A stretch of DNA of 64,000 bases from Oceanospirillum multiglobuliferum (lineage in GTDB: Bacteria; Pseudomonadota; Gammaproteobacteria; Pseudomonadales; Halomonadaceae), in the NCBI RefSeq assembly GCF_900167095.1, contig NZ_FUXG01000012.1:1-64000 (forward strand), written 5' to 3'. Under the pieces are notes generated by a model. The model saw only the letters and a list, made by a program, of their open reading frames with translations. It was not told where the DNA came from and did no database searches. Below are positions 10,008 to 19,227 of this stretch, in pieces; position 1 is the stretch's first letter; each line of letters starts with the position of its first letter. The translations under genes were made by a program, and so were the position numbers.

Positions 10008-10724
10008 TTAATCGTTATAAATTACGGGTAGCTGCCCTCGCCACTGCTGCCAAAGCGCAGGTTGCGTGATGAGCTGTACCATAAAGTGAGCCACATTAAT
10101 GCGGCTGGTTTTACCTGAGTCAAACAGCGCATCTCGTATGGGTGAGGGGTGTAAGCTATAGGCTGACACTTCAGGTTCATCTATAAGACTATCAGGCCGT
10201 ACCGCCACCCACTCAATGCTAGGGCTTGCCATTAAACTACGCTGTAAAAAAGCAGCGGCTTGTTCATTGTCAGGGTGAGGGGGTAAGCAGGCGCGTAGTA
10301 GCAATATCACAGCGCTGTGCATCAGCGATACTTTCTCTCCCGCCGCTTTATTCTGATTGCCCACACTGTTCATCAAAATAAACTTGATAGCTTGCTTAGG
10401 TTTTGTGGCCTCAACTGCTTGGCATAAACGTTGGGTGGCCTCTGTTACTAAGCGACGCGGCTGACCAAATATACCCTTGAAGCTGAGATTATGCCCCAAG
10501 CAGCACACAACCGCCTCACAGCCTTGTACTTGCTCGATAAGTTGCTCATCCGAGAGATCCAGCAAGTCAGCATAAGTAATACTGATTTTTTTATTCAGTT
10601 GAAAGTGAGCGGGTAGAGAACTGCCAGCACGTACAACGACCTTAACCATTTGCCCTTGTAAAAGCAGCTGATCCACCACCAATCGCCCTGTTGCACCAGA
10701 AGCACCCACTACAAGCGTTGTCAT
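10008..10724 (-). CDS. NAD(P)-binding atypical SDR/NmrA-like protein
   Basis: The start at ATG 10724 is supported by AAGGA 8 bases upstream and by the Rossmann motif that follows at once (TTLVVGASGATGRLVVDQLL, GxxGxxG). The 238-residue length fits short NmrA/BVR-B-like epimerase-type proteins, which lack the YxxxK of classical SDRs. A second family feature is VVCCLGHNL in the middle of the domain. Substrate unknown; roles in redox sensing or quinone reduction are typical of the group. It is divergent from the LysR gene at 10828, which may regulate it. This is a common arrangement but not proven here. Confidence 0.8.
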   Translation of the reverse strand: MTTLVVGASGATGRLVVDQLLLQGQMVKVVVRAGSSLPAHFQLNKKISITYADLLDLSDEQLIEQVQGCEAVVCCLGHNLSFKGIFGQPRRLVTEATQRLCQAVEATKPKQAIKFILMNSVGNQNKAAGEKVSLMHSAVILLLRACLPPHPDNEQAAAFLQRSLMASPSIEWVAVRPDSLIDEPEVSAYSLHPSPIRDALFDSGKTSRINVAHFMVQLITQPALWQQWRGQLPVIYND

Positions 10725-10827
10725 GCCGAATATCCTTAGAAAAAATAACATGGAGTCATCTGCACTATAGCTATACATTTAAGGTGGGGTAATTGCCTAA
10801 AACTGCATTAGGGTTATACATAATTGT

Positions 10828-11721
10828 ATGAACTGGACATCTGTTTGTTTTGATTGGAATCGAGCACGAGCTTTTTTGGTTACTGCTGAAGAAGGCTCTT
10901 TATCTGCGGCAGCAAAAGCTTTAAATATGACGCAGCCCACACTCAGCCGCCAAGTTGCAGCCTTAGAGCAGGAACTGGGCGTCATGTTGTTTGAGCGCAC
11001 AGGTCAACGGCTTGAATTAACGCAAAGCGGTCTTGAGCTATTAGAACATGCGCGGCGTATGGGCGAGGCTGCACAAGCCTTCTCTTTAGCAGCTCAGGGG
11101 CAGTCGCAAACCTTAGAAGGCACCGTTGTTATCTCAGTGAGTGAACCTGATGCGGTTTATCGGCTACCCAATATTATTGCCCAGCTACGCAAAGCCGAAC
11201 CGGGTATTCATATCGAAACAGTAGTCACCAACCAAGTCAGCGATTTAAAGCGCAGAGAAGCGGATATTGCCATTCGTAGCTTCAGACCCACCCAACCTGA
11301 CCTGATCGCCCGAAAACTAGGGGAAGAGTTGATTTGGCTATACGGCACCGAAGACTACTTGCAGCCCTATGCCGATATTCAAACATTGGATGAACTTCAG
11401 GACATCGAGATTATTGGCTTTAACCGCACCGACGCCATGATCGCCCCGCTTAATCAGCAAGGTTGGAACTTATCGCTGGATAACATCAAGCTCGTCACCA
11501 GCTTCCAGCCGATGCAGATTAGCTTATGCCACAAAGGGTTAGGCTTAATCTACTTACCGGACTATATCGGTGACAATGACCCCAAATTAAAACGCGCCTT
11601 TCCCAGTTTTGGGCCAATTCTACGTTTGCCGATTTGGTTGGTGTGCCACCAAGAGCTGCGAACCAACCCTAGAGTGAGGCGCGTGTATGACTTTATAGCG
11701 AACAGCATTGGTCAACACTAA
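10828..11721 (+). CDS. LysR-family transcriptional regulator
   Basis: A 297-residue LTTR. The winged helix-turn-helix at residues about 10-70 reads AFLVTAEEGSLSAAAKALNMTQPTLSRQVAALEQELGVMLFERTG, and an effector domain follows from about residue 93. The full family length is present. It is transcribed away from the SDR gene with about 100 bases between starts, so that gene is the natural candidate target. The effector is unknown. Confidence 0.88.
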   Translation: MNWTSVCFDWNRARAFLVTAEEGSLSAAAKALNMTQPTLSRQVAALEQELGVMLFERTGQRLELTQSGLELLEHARRMGEAAQAFSLAAQGQSQTLEGTVVISVSEPDAVYRLPNIIAQLRKAEPGIHIETVVTNQVSDLKRREADIAIRSFRPTQPDLIARKLGEELIWLYGTEDYLQPYADIQTLDELQDIEIIGFNRTDAMIAPLNQQGWNLSLDNIKLVTSFQPMQISLCHKGLGLIYLPDYIGDNDPKLKRAFPSFGPILRLPIWLVCHQELRTNPRVRRVYDFIANSIGQH

Positions 11722-12084
11722 ATAGAAGTGACCATCCAGCGAATATCAGGCGTTTTAGAGTCTTTATCAACCAATGCACCGAAACTATTGATCAATAGCA
11801 AGGTGTTAAACACTTCGGGTATAGTCCGAGGGGTGACTATTGCCAGTGCATCAGAAAAGAGGTAAAAGATAGCTTTATTAGAAACAAATAGTGAACCAAG
11901 CGAGCGACTTAGGCGGGGAATAGGCCAGAAAATAGCTCGCAGATAGGCCACAGGTTGACAGGGAATATCGCATTAAAAATCAAATCCCCTAGAGTTCTGC
12001 GGCTGTACAAAAAACGGTTATAGCTATGGCCTCTCTACCTGTATAACCGATTAATAGTTATGCAATATAGGAAGGTCTAATCAC
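11722..12084. other. Intergenic stretch with a doubtful minus-strand reading frame
   Basis: A 77-codon minus-strand frame (11718-11951, GTG start, poor ribosome-binding site) overlaps the end of the LysR gene and encodes a sequence I do not recognise. It could be the tail of a decayed gene at the edge of the accessory patch that starts at 12085, or a chance frame. The rest is AT-rich and must contain the promoter of the gene at 12085; nothing else is evident. Confidence 0.4.
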
Positions 12085-13248
12085 ATGAGTCGTACATATA
12101 ACAGCGCTTTTGTATTAACAGGTGATGAGCCTATATCGGCGCCAACTTTAAAAAGGCTACTACTTACTCATAATAAAGTTTATTTTTCAGATGTAAATGA
12201 TGAAGCAATTATTAATGAAAAAGAGGTGTTTGAAAGATTTCCAAACATGACAGTTTGTTGGGGTGCAAGAGGGCATTATCCTAGAGTGCCAGAATACAAA
12301 GAAAGGTATTCTCGGTGTTTAAAGGGCTCTGAAACAGCACTCAACCGTACTCTATTGCAACCGATAGAATCAAGAAATATACGAACGATAGATCCAGGCA
12401 TGCATTGGATGTCTTATAACGCCTCACTATCCAATAAAGATCTTGTTAATGCTGCTGCAATTGATGCCACAATAGAGAAGCCTAATCTTTCAATACCAAA
12501 TACGATATTTTGTGGTGCTGAGGTGTCTCCCTCTGGTGCGAAATCAAAATACTCTTTTGATTATAAAGATCCCACAGAACTAATTGATGTCCATGAAGAG
12601 TGGAGTTGGATTTCCAGATTGAGAGTAGGAAGAGCATTGAAATCCATTAGAATAGCTCAAGCCTTAAACGCCTCCCCTATTGCGATAGATAGTATAAATT
12701 CTGAAATATGCTACGCGCTGATGCAACAAAGCTCGCCATTTAAATTTACAAATGACGCATTAATGGACTTTGCAATAGATGCTGATATTGTAGATATTGA
12801 GAAACTAGAAGCAAACCTAATTGATGTGCCATGGGATGATATTTTAAAAATTAGAAAAGAAATTCTTCCAGCTGTTTCGAAGACAAAAGATTTTTTGAAT
12901 AGAAATACAAATATTATTTCTAATAATGAGTTCAAAAGTGTAGATCAGTATATTCGAGCTCTAAATGAATTAAAAAGCAGTTTAATTCATTTGAAAGAGC
13001 AAGAGTATGAGGCGTGGGAATCATTAAGAATAGGCTCTATTTTAAAAATAGGAGGAGCTACCGGTTCAATTGGCCTTGGTACACTCGCCATACCAACCTT
13101 AACAGCCTTTCCTTCTGTTCTTGTGTCATTAATTTGTGCAGGTTTAATTAGTGCTGCTGCGTTAAGTCCAGAGTTAAAAAAATTGATACCTGCACGAAGA
13201 AAACTTAGAGAGCACCCTTTATACTTGATAGAAAAACTTACTAAATAA
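12085..13248 (+). CDS. Hypothetical protein, 387 residues, AT-rich gene with C-terminal membrane segment
   Basis: I do not recognise the family. The N-terminal part starts SRTYNSAFVLTGDEPISAPTLKRLLL and has a WGARGHYPRVPEY stretch. The middle contains VHEEWSWISRLRVGRALKSIRIAQAL. Near residues 315-360 there are one or two hydrophobic segments (GATGSIGLGTLAIPTL and SVLVSLICAGLISAAAL), followed by a basic tail. Codon use is far richer in A/T than in the flanking genes, which points to recent acquisition. AGGAAGG lies about 10 bases before the ATG. It stands next to a HigBA module. A role in host defence or mobile-element biology is possible but is only suggested by context. Confidence 0.7.
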   Translation: MSRTYNSAFVLTGDEPISAPTLKRLLLTHNKVYFSDVNDEAIINEKEVFERFPNMTVCWGARGHYPRVPEYKERYSRCLKGSETALNRTLLQPIESRNIRTIDPGMHWMSYNASLSNKDLVNAAAIDATIEKPNLSIPNTIFCGAEVSPSGAKSKYSFDYKDPTELIDVHEEWSWISRLRVGRALKSIRIAQALNASPIAIDSINSEICYALMQQSSPFKFTNDALMDFAIDADIVDIEKLEANLIDVPWDDILKIRKEILPAVSKTKDFLNRNTNIISNNEFKSVDQYIRALNELKSSLIHLKEQEYEAWESLRIGSILKIGGATGSIGLGTLAIPTLTAFPSVLVSLICAGLISAAALSPELKKLIPARRKLREHPLYLIEKLTK

Positions 13249-13420
13249 TATTTATGAAAGAAGTCCACGCGCATAGCGAGGCAGAACTGTAACCACGATG
13301 ATGTCATTTTCCACTTGAGTAGACTAAGCGATAACCAGACTGTCGAAGTTTTATTTTATAAATGTTCTCTGCACCAGACAGTTATTGAGTTGCGCTGGTT
13401 AAGGTTCTTTGCGATTGAGG

Positions 13421-13453
13421 GTTAAGACGTTGCCAGCCCCTTGGGAGGGTGCC
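13421..13453 (+). repeat. Possible decayed attC-like right arm before higBA
   Basis: The stretch CGTTGCCAGCCCCTTGGGAG and the bases around it resemble, from memory, the right arm of Vibrio-type integron attC repeats. The core that should read GTTRRRY at its right end is degenerate. A matching left arm was not found. Taken alone this is weak; it is recorded because a canonical attC left core occurs at the other end of the higBA pair. Confidence 0.3.
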
Positions 13454-13456
13454 AAA

Positions 13457-13485
13457 TTGCACGGTGTTGCGCAATGCGCTACACT
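13457..13485 (+). promoter_or_regulatory. Sigma-70 promoter of higBA
   Basis: TTGCAC (13457-13462), a 17-bp spacer and TACACT (13480-13485) form a good sigma-70 promoter that ends 7 bases before the toxin ATG, so the transcript would be leaderless or nearly so. The spacer contains the short palindrome TTGCGCAA, a likely autorepression site for HigA. Confidence 0.6.
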
Positions 13486-13492
13486 CCTTCTC

Positions 13493-13771
13493 ATGATTAA
13501 GTCATTTAAACACAAGGGTCTGAAGCTGTTTTTCGAAAAAGGGAACACGTCAGGCATACAGGCTAAGCACACTAAGAAACTTCGTATGCAGTTGGCTGCT
13601 ATCCATACCGCTCAAGATATTGATGATATTAATCTACCCGGTTTCTCTCTTCATCAACTTAAGGGAGAAAGGTCTAATATTTGGTCAATATCCGTTAACG
13701 GTAATTGGAGAGTAACTTTCGAGTTCACGGATGGTAATGCTTACATCTTAAATTACGAGGATTATCACTAA
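13493..13771 (+). CDS. higB: HigB/RelE-type mRNA interferase toxin
   Basis: A 92-residue protein of the RelE/HigB (plasmid maintenance killer) family. It begins MIKSFKHKGLKLFFEKGNTSGIQAKHTKKLRMQL, continues GFSLHQLKGERSNIWSISVNGNWRVTFEF and ends YEDYH. The Arg of NWRVTFEF and the basic KGER segment match the catalytic side of HigB toxins, which cleave mRNA on the ribosome. I chose ATG 13493 instead of an upstream in-frame start because the protein aligns from this Met and a promoter ends just before it. Its stop overlaps the antitoxin start (TAATG). Confidence 0.9.
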   Translation: MIKSFKHKGLKLFFEKGNTSGIQAKHTKKLRMQLAAIHTAQDIDDINLPGFSLHQLKGERSNIWSISVNGNWRVTFEFTDGNAYILNYEDYH

Positions 13772-14064
13772 TGAATATGCATAACCCGCCACATCCGGGT
13801 GAATTTATTGAATCCATTTATATGGAACCATATGGTATTAGTTGCAGGTCTCTTGCTACCCATCTTGGTGTTGCCGCTTCAACACTAAGTCGCGTCGTTA
13901 AGGGCAAAAGTGCAGTAACACCAGAAATGGCATTAAGACTATCAAAAGTATTAGGGCGGAGTCCTGAAAGCTGGCTTAGCATGCAAGATAATTATGAGCT
14001 TTGGAAAGCAAAGCAAAACATCAACTTGGATAACGTGAAGCCCATAGATCTGCATGCCGCCTAA
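13771..14064 (+). CDS. higA: HigA-type antitoxin, XRE-family helix-turn-helix
   Basis: A 97-residue antitoxin beginning MNMHNPPHPGEFIESIYMEP, the usual HigA opening. It carries a helix-turn-helix (SCRSLATHLGVAASTLSRVVKGKSAVTPEMALRLSKVLG) and ends in the family's WLSMQDNYELWKA block. It neutralises HigB and represses the shared promoter. It follows the toxin, the normal reversed order for higBA. The stop codon sits inside GCCTAAC (14058-14064), which matches the left core of integron attC sites; see findings. Confidence 0.92.
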   Translation: MNMHNPPHPGEFIESIYMEPYGISCRSLATHLGVAASTLSRVVKGKSAVTPEMALRLSKVLGRSPESWLSMQDNYELWKAKQNINLDNVKPIDLHAA

Positions 14065-14116
14065 CAATCATATTAAGTCGCTCGCAGGATCTCCCGATCA
14101 GTACAGCCTATCTCTT

Positions 14117-14452
14117 TTAGCGGTCATGCAAGCTGCCGCCCATGCAAGGCGGTGACATGGGCACTTCGCCAAAACGGGTTTGCCACTCTTCTGGGGTATA
14201 GGCGTGAATGGCAAGCGCATGTACACTGCCTGCCAGTTCTTCGCTTAATACCGCGTACACTTTTTGATGGCGCTGAACAGGGCGCACGTTCGCAAATACC
14301 TCTGACACCAGCGTCACTTTGAAGTGTGACTCTGAGCCTTTAGGTACATTATGGTTGTGGCTTTCGTTGAGCACGTCTAAATGCTGTAGATTAAAAGCAT
14401 CGGCCAGTTTTTGTTCGATGCTGTTTTTTACTGTGGTCGCTTGTTGACTCAT
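14117..14452 (-). CDS. bolA: BolA family protein
   Basis: A 111-residue BolA-like protein. I take the ATG at 14452 (MSQQAT), with GAGAG upstream, over the TTG one codon earlier. The class II KH-like fold is marked by IEQKLADAFNLQHLDVLNESHNHNVPKGSESHFKVTLVSEVF, and by the single conserved His in VHALAIHAYTPEEW. BolA proteins bind [2Fe-2S]-glutaredoxin and act in iron-sulfur trafficking and stress responses. A short Cys-containing tail (SPPCMGGSL) extends beyond the domain. Confidence 0.92.
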   Translation of the reverse strand: MSQQATTVKNSIEQKLADAFNLQHLDVLNESHNHNVPKGSESHFKVTLVSEVFANVRPVQRHQKVYAVLSEELAGSVHALAIHAYTPEEWQTRFGEVPMSPPCMGGSLHDR

Positions 14453-14487
14453 CAAATCGCTCTCAATAGATCGCTCGCCGCCTTGGT

Positions 14488-15813
14488 TTAATGGCGGCTG
14501 GCTTTAATAATGACTTTTTTCACGCGATGGGTAATCCACCAGACTAAGGCCACCACAATAGGCACTGCGATGCCGGTCACCAAATCTTTATTCACTGCCA
14601 CACCAGCACTGTACAGCGCGCCCAGCATGATTTTAACCAAGCTGACCAGATAGTAACTGATGGCGGCAATCGACAAGCCTTCAACCGTTTCTTGTAAGCG
14701 CATTTGCAGCTTGCCGCGACGATCCATCGAGGTTAACAGGCTTTGGTTTTGCGCCTCAATGGTCAAATCCACGCGGGTTTGCAGTAGATCACCTGCCCGT
14801 TCAATACGGCGCGCCAAGTCTTCTAAACGCTCACTGACAGACTCGCAAGTGTGAAACGCGGGGGTTAAGCGTCGTTCTAAGAAGGAGCCAATGGTAAAGT
14901 AATTTTCCACTTGTTGCTCTTTCAACTCGTCCATCCGTTTGATTACCAAGGCGTAATAGGCGCGCATGGCTGAAAACCGATAGTTGGTATTGGTGCGCCA
15001 GCGTTCTACTTGGGCGGCCAATTTTGACAGATCTTTAAGCATTTTGCGCTCATCGGTGTCGTCGTTCATTTCAGACATTTCACCGATAATTTCCGATAGC
15101 TTTCGGTCGATCTGTTGTAGTTTTGGGCTAAGTCTACGGGCTTCTGGTAGCGCTAATAGCGCCATTAAACGATAGGTTTCTAACTCTAATAGGCGCTGTA
15201 ATAAACGACCTGTTTGGTTGTTGTTTAACCCATGATTGTGAATTAAAAAGCGCCCAAAACCATCGCCATGTAAACGGAATGCGCTCCAAATTGAGGCGCC
15301 GCCCTCCATCAAACGGCCACTGATCAGCCGGTGGCCTTCAAAAGCAATTTTAAGCTGCTCACGATTTAGCTCAGGCTGGTCTTCTGGCAAAATTTCGACG
15401 TGAAAGGCGGTAACCACTTCACCGGGAATTTGGCGTAACCAATCCTGAGGAATCAGCTCTAAGGCATTGCTGTCAAAGGGCTTTTCACCTAATTCAGGGC
15501 GAATAAAAGTATAGGTGACAAACTCCATGTGGCGACCACAGCGGAACTGAAAGCCGCCAAAATCGGCTTGAAAGAAATTGCTGCCTTGAGCGGGCAAATT
15601 CACGCCATAACGTCGACATAGGTTTTGTAAGTGTTCGAACTCTTGTGCTCGTAGCTCTTCTGGCACTAGTACCGCCAAGCGTGAGATACGAGAAGGGGTT
15701 TCAACCACTGGAAAAGGGCGAGCGTGTAGTTCGTTGTAAAGCTCATCACGTTTAGGATGCACGTTAAAAGGTAGATGATTTTCTACTGGGTGTTTTAACT
15801 CTGCTGGGGTCAC
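14488..15813 (-). CDS. DUF3422 family membrane-anchored protein
   Basis: A 441-residue protein of the proteobacterial DUF3422 family, starting at GTG 15813 with AAGGA about 10 bases upstream. The start of the family is recognisable: PFNVHPKRDELYNELHARPFPVVETPSRISRLAVL. A long coiled-coil region (about 205-340, with EIIGEMSEMNDDTDERKMLKDLSKLAAQVERW) leads to two C-terminal membrane helices. The topology resembles CorA-like transporters or a tethered cytosolic domain. Function is not established. It is about 35 bases from bolA on the same strand. Confidence 0.85.
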   Translation of the reverse strand: MTPAELKHPVENHLPFNVHPKRDELYNELHARPFPVVETPSRISRLAVLVPEELRAQEFEHLQNLCRRYGVNLPAQGSNFFQADFGGFQFRCGRHMEFVTYTFIRPELGEKPFDSNALELIPQDWLRQIPGEVVTAFHVEILPEDQPELNREQLKIAFEGHRLISGRLMEGGASIWSAFRLHGDGFGRFLIHNHGLNNNQTGRLLQRLLELETYRLMALLALPEARRLSPKLQQIDRKLSEIIGEMSEMNDDTDERKMLKDLSKLAAQVERWRTNTNYRFSAMRAYYALVIKRMDELKEQQVENYFTIGSFLERRLTPAFHTCESVSERLEDLARRIERAGDLLQTRVDLTIEAQNQSLLTSMDRRGKLQMRLQETVEGLSIAAISYYLVSLVKIMLGALYSAGVAVNKDLVTGIAVPIVVALVWWITHRVKKVIIKASRH

Positions 15814-15940
15814 AACAAATAGATCCTTTGCTCTTGCTTCTGCATCGGTTTTGCAGAGCCATTTATAGTTTTGATTTCACGGGTATCAATAATGGCCTGT
15901 TATGCAAGAAGCACTCCATAGCATATTGAAAATAAACAAC

Positions 15941-18490
15941 TTAACGGGCGCGTAATACCTGTAGTGGCGGTCGTTTGAGCACCTCTTTTGTCCCCCAAAG
16001 ACCCGCCGTTGTAATAATGGCAACACTGATTAGGGGTAAAAGCAGCCAGTGAGTAAAGCTGAGACTATAGTCTAAGTCAAACAGTTGGCGATAGAGCAAA
16101 AATGCGGTGATCTCAGATCCCAATACGGCCAATACACCAGACAGTAAGCCTAAGCAGACAAACTCTAAGCCTTGTATCTGACGAATCATGCGCCCTGATG
16201 CACCCAGCGTGCGATAGAGCGCCCCTTCACGCAATCGCTCATCCAGACTATTTTTCACCGCCGCAAGCAGTAAGACCACGCCACAAAACAGGGTAAACAT
16301 CAGCATAACCTCAATGGCTAAGGTCACTTGCTGTAAAATTTGTCGAACCTGTTGCAGAATTTGCCCGATGTCTAATAGCGAAACAGAGGGAAATTGCCGT
16401 ACGAGTTGCGCAAGCTGTGGGCGCTGCTCTGGCGCAAGATAAAAACTAGCGAGCAAGGTTTGCGGCATCGACTCTAGCACCTTAGGGGGCGTGATTACGT
16501 AGAAATTAGGCTGAAAGTTATCCCAATTGACGGTGCGTAAGTTATGCACAACCCCTTCAATTTTTTGCCCTGCTAATTCAAAGACAAGATGGTCGCCTAA
16601 GCTTAAACCCAAACGCTCTGCTAAAGCCGCTTCAATAGAAAGTGGCGTTAGAGCGTTAGGGCTGGCTTGATAATCTTCAGGCCACCACTGGCCAGCTACA
16701 ACCTTGTTGTCATCTGGTAGCGCACTGCGCCAAGTGAGGTTTAGCTCCCGTTGTAATGCGTTGTCTTCTCTCGCTTTCTCAGGTACTTGCTCTAGTGCGG
16801 TTTGATGATTAATCAAGGTTAAACGGGCGCGCACAATAGGGTACAGCGGAGAGTGTTTAATCTCGGCTTGGTCTAAAGCTTGTTCAAATGCCTGCTGCTC
16901 ATGGAGTTGAATATTCAGCGCAAAATGGTTGGGTGCGGTGATCGGTAACTGTTGCTGCCAACTGTCGAGCAGGTCGTTACGCACAATAGACACCAAGGCC
17001 ACAACCAACAAGACCAAGGCAAAGGCCAAAACCTGTGGCAAGGCGGTTTTTCTATGGCTGTATAAGCTGCGTAGTGCCAGCCTAGGTTTAACGGGCAGTT
17101 TAGATTCTAGTGGATGCAGAAGTTTTAATAGGCCAAGGGTGAGTAGGCTTGATACCACGACTACAACAATTAAGCCTAGGCTAAGCCACAAGGTTAAGCG
17201 CCAATCTTGAGAGTACCAATACACCAAGGCAACCAGCGCGAAAAGTGCCAAGCCGTAAGTTGATAAGCTAGAGGCTGAAGCAGGCACTAAGTCTCGACGC
17301 AAAATCCGCATGGGTGAAACCTGTTGCAGCTGCTGTAAAGGCGCACGGGCAAAACCCAATAGCAATAATTGACCTGTACCCATTGCCAATAACCAAGGCT
17401 GCCAACCTGCTGGGGGTAAGCTTACGGGCAGCGATGACTGAAACAGGCTGACCGCAATGGACTGCAATAGATAACCTAAGCTGGCGCCAATTAACGCGGT
17501 CACCAAGCCTAAGCTGAGTAATAAACGACTGTATATGCCTGTGACAAAACGCGGTGAGTGCCCAAAACCTGATAAGACGGCAATGCTGTCAACCCTTCTA
17601 CGGGCAAAGCGAGCGGCGGCTAAAGCCACTGCCACACCAGATAAAATCACAGCGCCAATGCTGGTGAGTTGTAAGTAACGTTGTGCGCGATCAAGTGCTG
17701 AACCTACAGAGGGGCGGTCTTCACGGACATCTAACAGGCGGTGTGCGCTTTCTAAACGTGGTTTAATGCTCGACTTATAGCGTTCAATATCAACCAGTGC
17801 ACCTGCCAGCATTAAGCGCCAAGTGACACGGCTGCCTGGTTGTACCACTCCTGTTGCAGGCACATCGGCAAGGTTGATCATGGCGCGGGGATTAAAGCTC
17901 ATAAAACCGCCCCCGCGATCAGGCTCTTGTTGAATCAAGCGGGTGACTGTAAATAGCTTCTGCCCAATTTCAACCTCATCGCCTAGTGTAACGCCCAGTG
18001 CGCTGAGTAGCCTTAAATCTACCCAAACCTCGCCTGATAAGGGGATCTGGCCTTGGCTGCTTTGGCCTAAAACGTCAGCCGACTGTCCGATCAGCAGCTC
18101 CCCTTTTAAGGGATAACCTTGGCTGATGGCTTTAACTGCCGCCAATTGAAAGCCATTGTCAGAGGCCAGCATACTGGCGAACTCTAACTGAGGCGCTGCT
18201 TGTAAATTTTGGTTTTTAGCGTCTTCAAGCCAGTCTTCGGGCAAAGCTCTAGGGCTTTGAATGACCAAATCACCGCCCATCAGTTGCGCGGCTTGTTGCT
18301 CCATACCCTTTTGTAAACGGTCAGCGACAAAAGCGGTAATTGCAACGGTCATCACCGCTAAAATCAAGGCAGAGGCCAATAGGTTTAAGTCACCTGAACG
18401 CCACTCACGCAGTAATAAACGTGTAGCAAGCCACCATGAGGAGGGGCGTTGTGCGCGGCCTGAATCTATAGCGTTTGGTATGCGGCTCAT
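15941..18490 (-). CDS. FtsX-type ABC transporter permease (YbbP-like)
   Basis: An 849-residue integral membrane protein with about ten predicted helices and two large periplasmic domains, the duplicated MacB/FtsX permease layout of E. coli YbbP. The first helix is at about residue 38-58. A helix group at about 270-400 and another at about 700-840 carry the FtsX permease signatures (LREGALYRTLGASGRMIRQI, LQVLRAR at the C-terminus). It partners the ATPase encoded upstream, whose stop it overlaps (ATGA). The system probably moves lipids, lipoproteins or other envelope hydrophobics. Confidence 0.88.
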   Translation of the reverse strand: MSRIPNAIDSGRAQRPSSWWLATRLLLREWRSGDLNLLASALILAVMTVAITAFVADRLQKGMEQQAAQLMGGDLVIQSPRALPEDWLEDAKNQNLQAAPQLEFASMLASDNGFQLAAVKAISQGYPLKGELLIGQSADVLGQSSQGQIPLSGEVWVDLRLLSALGVTLGDEVEIGQKLFTVTRLIQQEPDRGGGFMSFNPRAMINLADVPATGVVQPGSRVTWRLMLAGALVDIERYKSSIKPRLESAHRLLDVREDRPSVGSALDRAQRYLQLTSIGAVILSGVAVALAAARFARRRVDSIAVLSGFGHSPRFVTGIYSRLLLSLGLVTALIGASLGYLLQSIAVSLFQSSLPVSLPPAGWQPWLLAMGTGQLLLLGFARAPLQQLQQVSPMRILRRDLVPASASSLSTYGLALFALVALVYWYSQDWRLTLWLSLGLIVVVVVSSLLTLGLLKLLHPLESKLPVKPRLALRSLYSHRKTALPQVLAFALVLLVVALVSIVRNDLLDSWQQQLPITAPNHFALNIQLHEQQAFEQALDQAEIKHSPLYPIVRARLTLINHQTALEQVPEKAREDNALQRELNLTWRSALPDDNKVVAGQWWPEDYQASPNALTPLSIEAALAERLGLSLGDHLVFELAGQKIEGVVHNLRTVNWDNFQPNFYVITPPKVLESMPQTLLASFYLAPEQRPQLAQLVRQFPSVSLLDIGQILQQVRQILQQVTLAIEVMLMFTLFCGVVLLLAAVKNSLDERLREGALYRTLGASGRMIRQIQGLEFVCLGLLSGVLAVLGSEITAFLLYRQLFDLDYSLSFTHWLLLPLISVAIITTAGLWGTKEVLKRPPLQVLRAR

Positions 18491-19224
18491 GGTGTAGCCT
18501 CAGCATTCACTGGGTTTACGGCTGCGGGTGTTTGTAATATCAGTTGCTGGTCTTGCAGCAGATAACGCTGCTGACAGCGTTGCGCCAACTCTAGATCATG
18601 GGTCACCAGCACCAAAGTGGTGCCTTGATCTCGATTTAGCTTGAATAACAGGTCAATAATGGTTTGTCCCGTTTTTTGGTCAAGGTTGCCTGTGGGTTCA
18701 TCGGCAAACAGCACTACAGGTTCCCCTGCAAAGGCTCGGGCGATGGCGACCCGTTGTTGCTCGCCCCCTGACAGTTGATTGGGGTAATGCTTGATACGAT
18801 GACCCAATCCAACGCGCTCCAGCCAGTTTTGTGCTTTTTTTCGATAATCCTTTGCGCCTGCCAGCTCTAACGGCAGCATCACATTGTCGAGCGCTGTTAA
18901 GTGGCCTAAGAGCTGAAATGACTGGAAGACAAAGCCCACTTTCTGGCGCACCTGTGCACGCTGCTCTTCATTCAGTTGGGTCAGTGGCTGTTGGTTAAGG
19001 TAGATCTCTCCGGTACTGGCCTGATCTAAGCCTGCCAGTAAACCCAGCAAGGTTGACTTACCAGCCCCTGAGCTGCCCAATATGGCAACACTGTCTCCCG
19101 CATTGATTTGTAAGTTGATGCCCTGCAAGATAGTCAGCGGTTGCTGCTCGGTATCCATGAGCGTGCGACCCAAGTTTACGGTTTTAATCACAACTGTTGA
19201 GGCTAACGGTTCTGGAGTATTCAT
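18487..19224 (-). CDS. ybbA: ABC transporter ATP-binding protein (YbbA/LolD-like)
   Basis: The 245-residue ATPase of the YbbA-YbbP system. The motifs are Walker [14 protein letters not shown]-loop [18 protein letters not shown], signature [14 protein letters not shown], Walker [14 protein letters not shown] and the switch His in [11 protein letters not shown] favour the start at 19224 over 19245: only three bases then separate it from the divergent tesA start, leaving a compact shared promoter area. The divergent ybbA/tesA pair is conserved in gammaproteobacteria. Confidence 0.9.
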   Translation of the reverse strand: MNTPEPLASTVVIKTVNLGRTLMDTEQQPLTILQGINLQINAGDSVAILGSSGAGKSTLLGLLAGLDQASTGEIYLNQQPLTQLNEEQRAQVRQKVGFVFQSFQLLGHLTALDNVMLPLELAGAKDYRKKAQNWLERVGLGHRIKHYPNQLSGGEQQRVAIARAFAGEPVVLFADEPTGNLDQKTGQTIIDLLFKLNRDQGTTLVLVTHDLELAQRCQQRYLLQDQQLILQTPAAVNPVNAEATP

Positions 19225-19227
19225 CCG

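Noticed and set aside
11718-11951. 77-codon minus-strand frame
   Set aside because: GTG start, no clear ribosome-binding site, overlap with the LysR stop and no recognisable family. Mentioned only as part of the intergenic entry.
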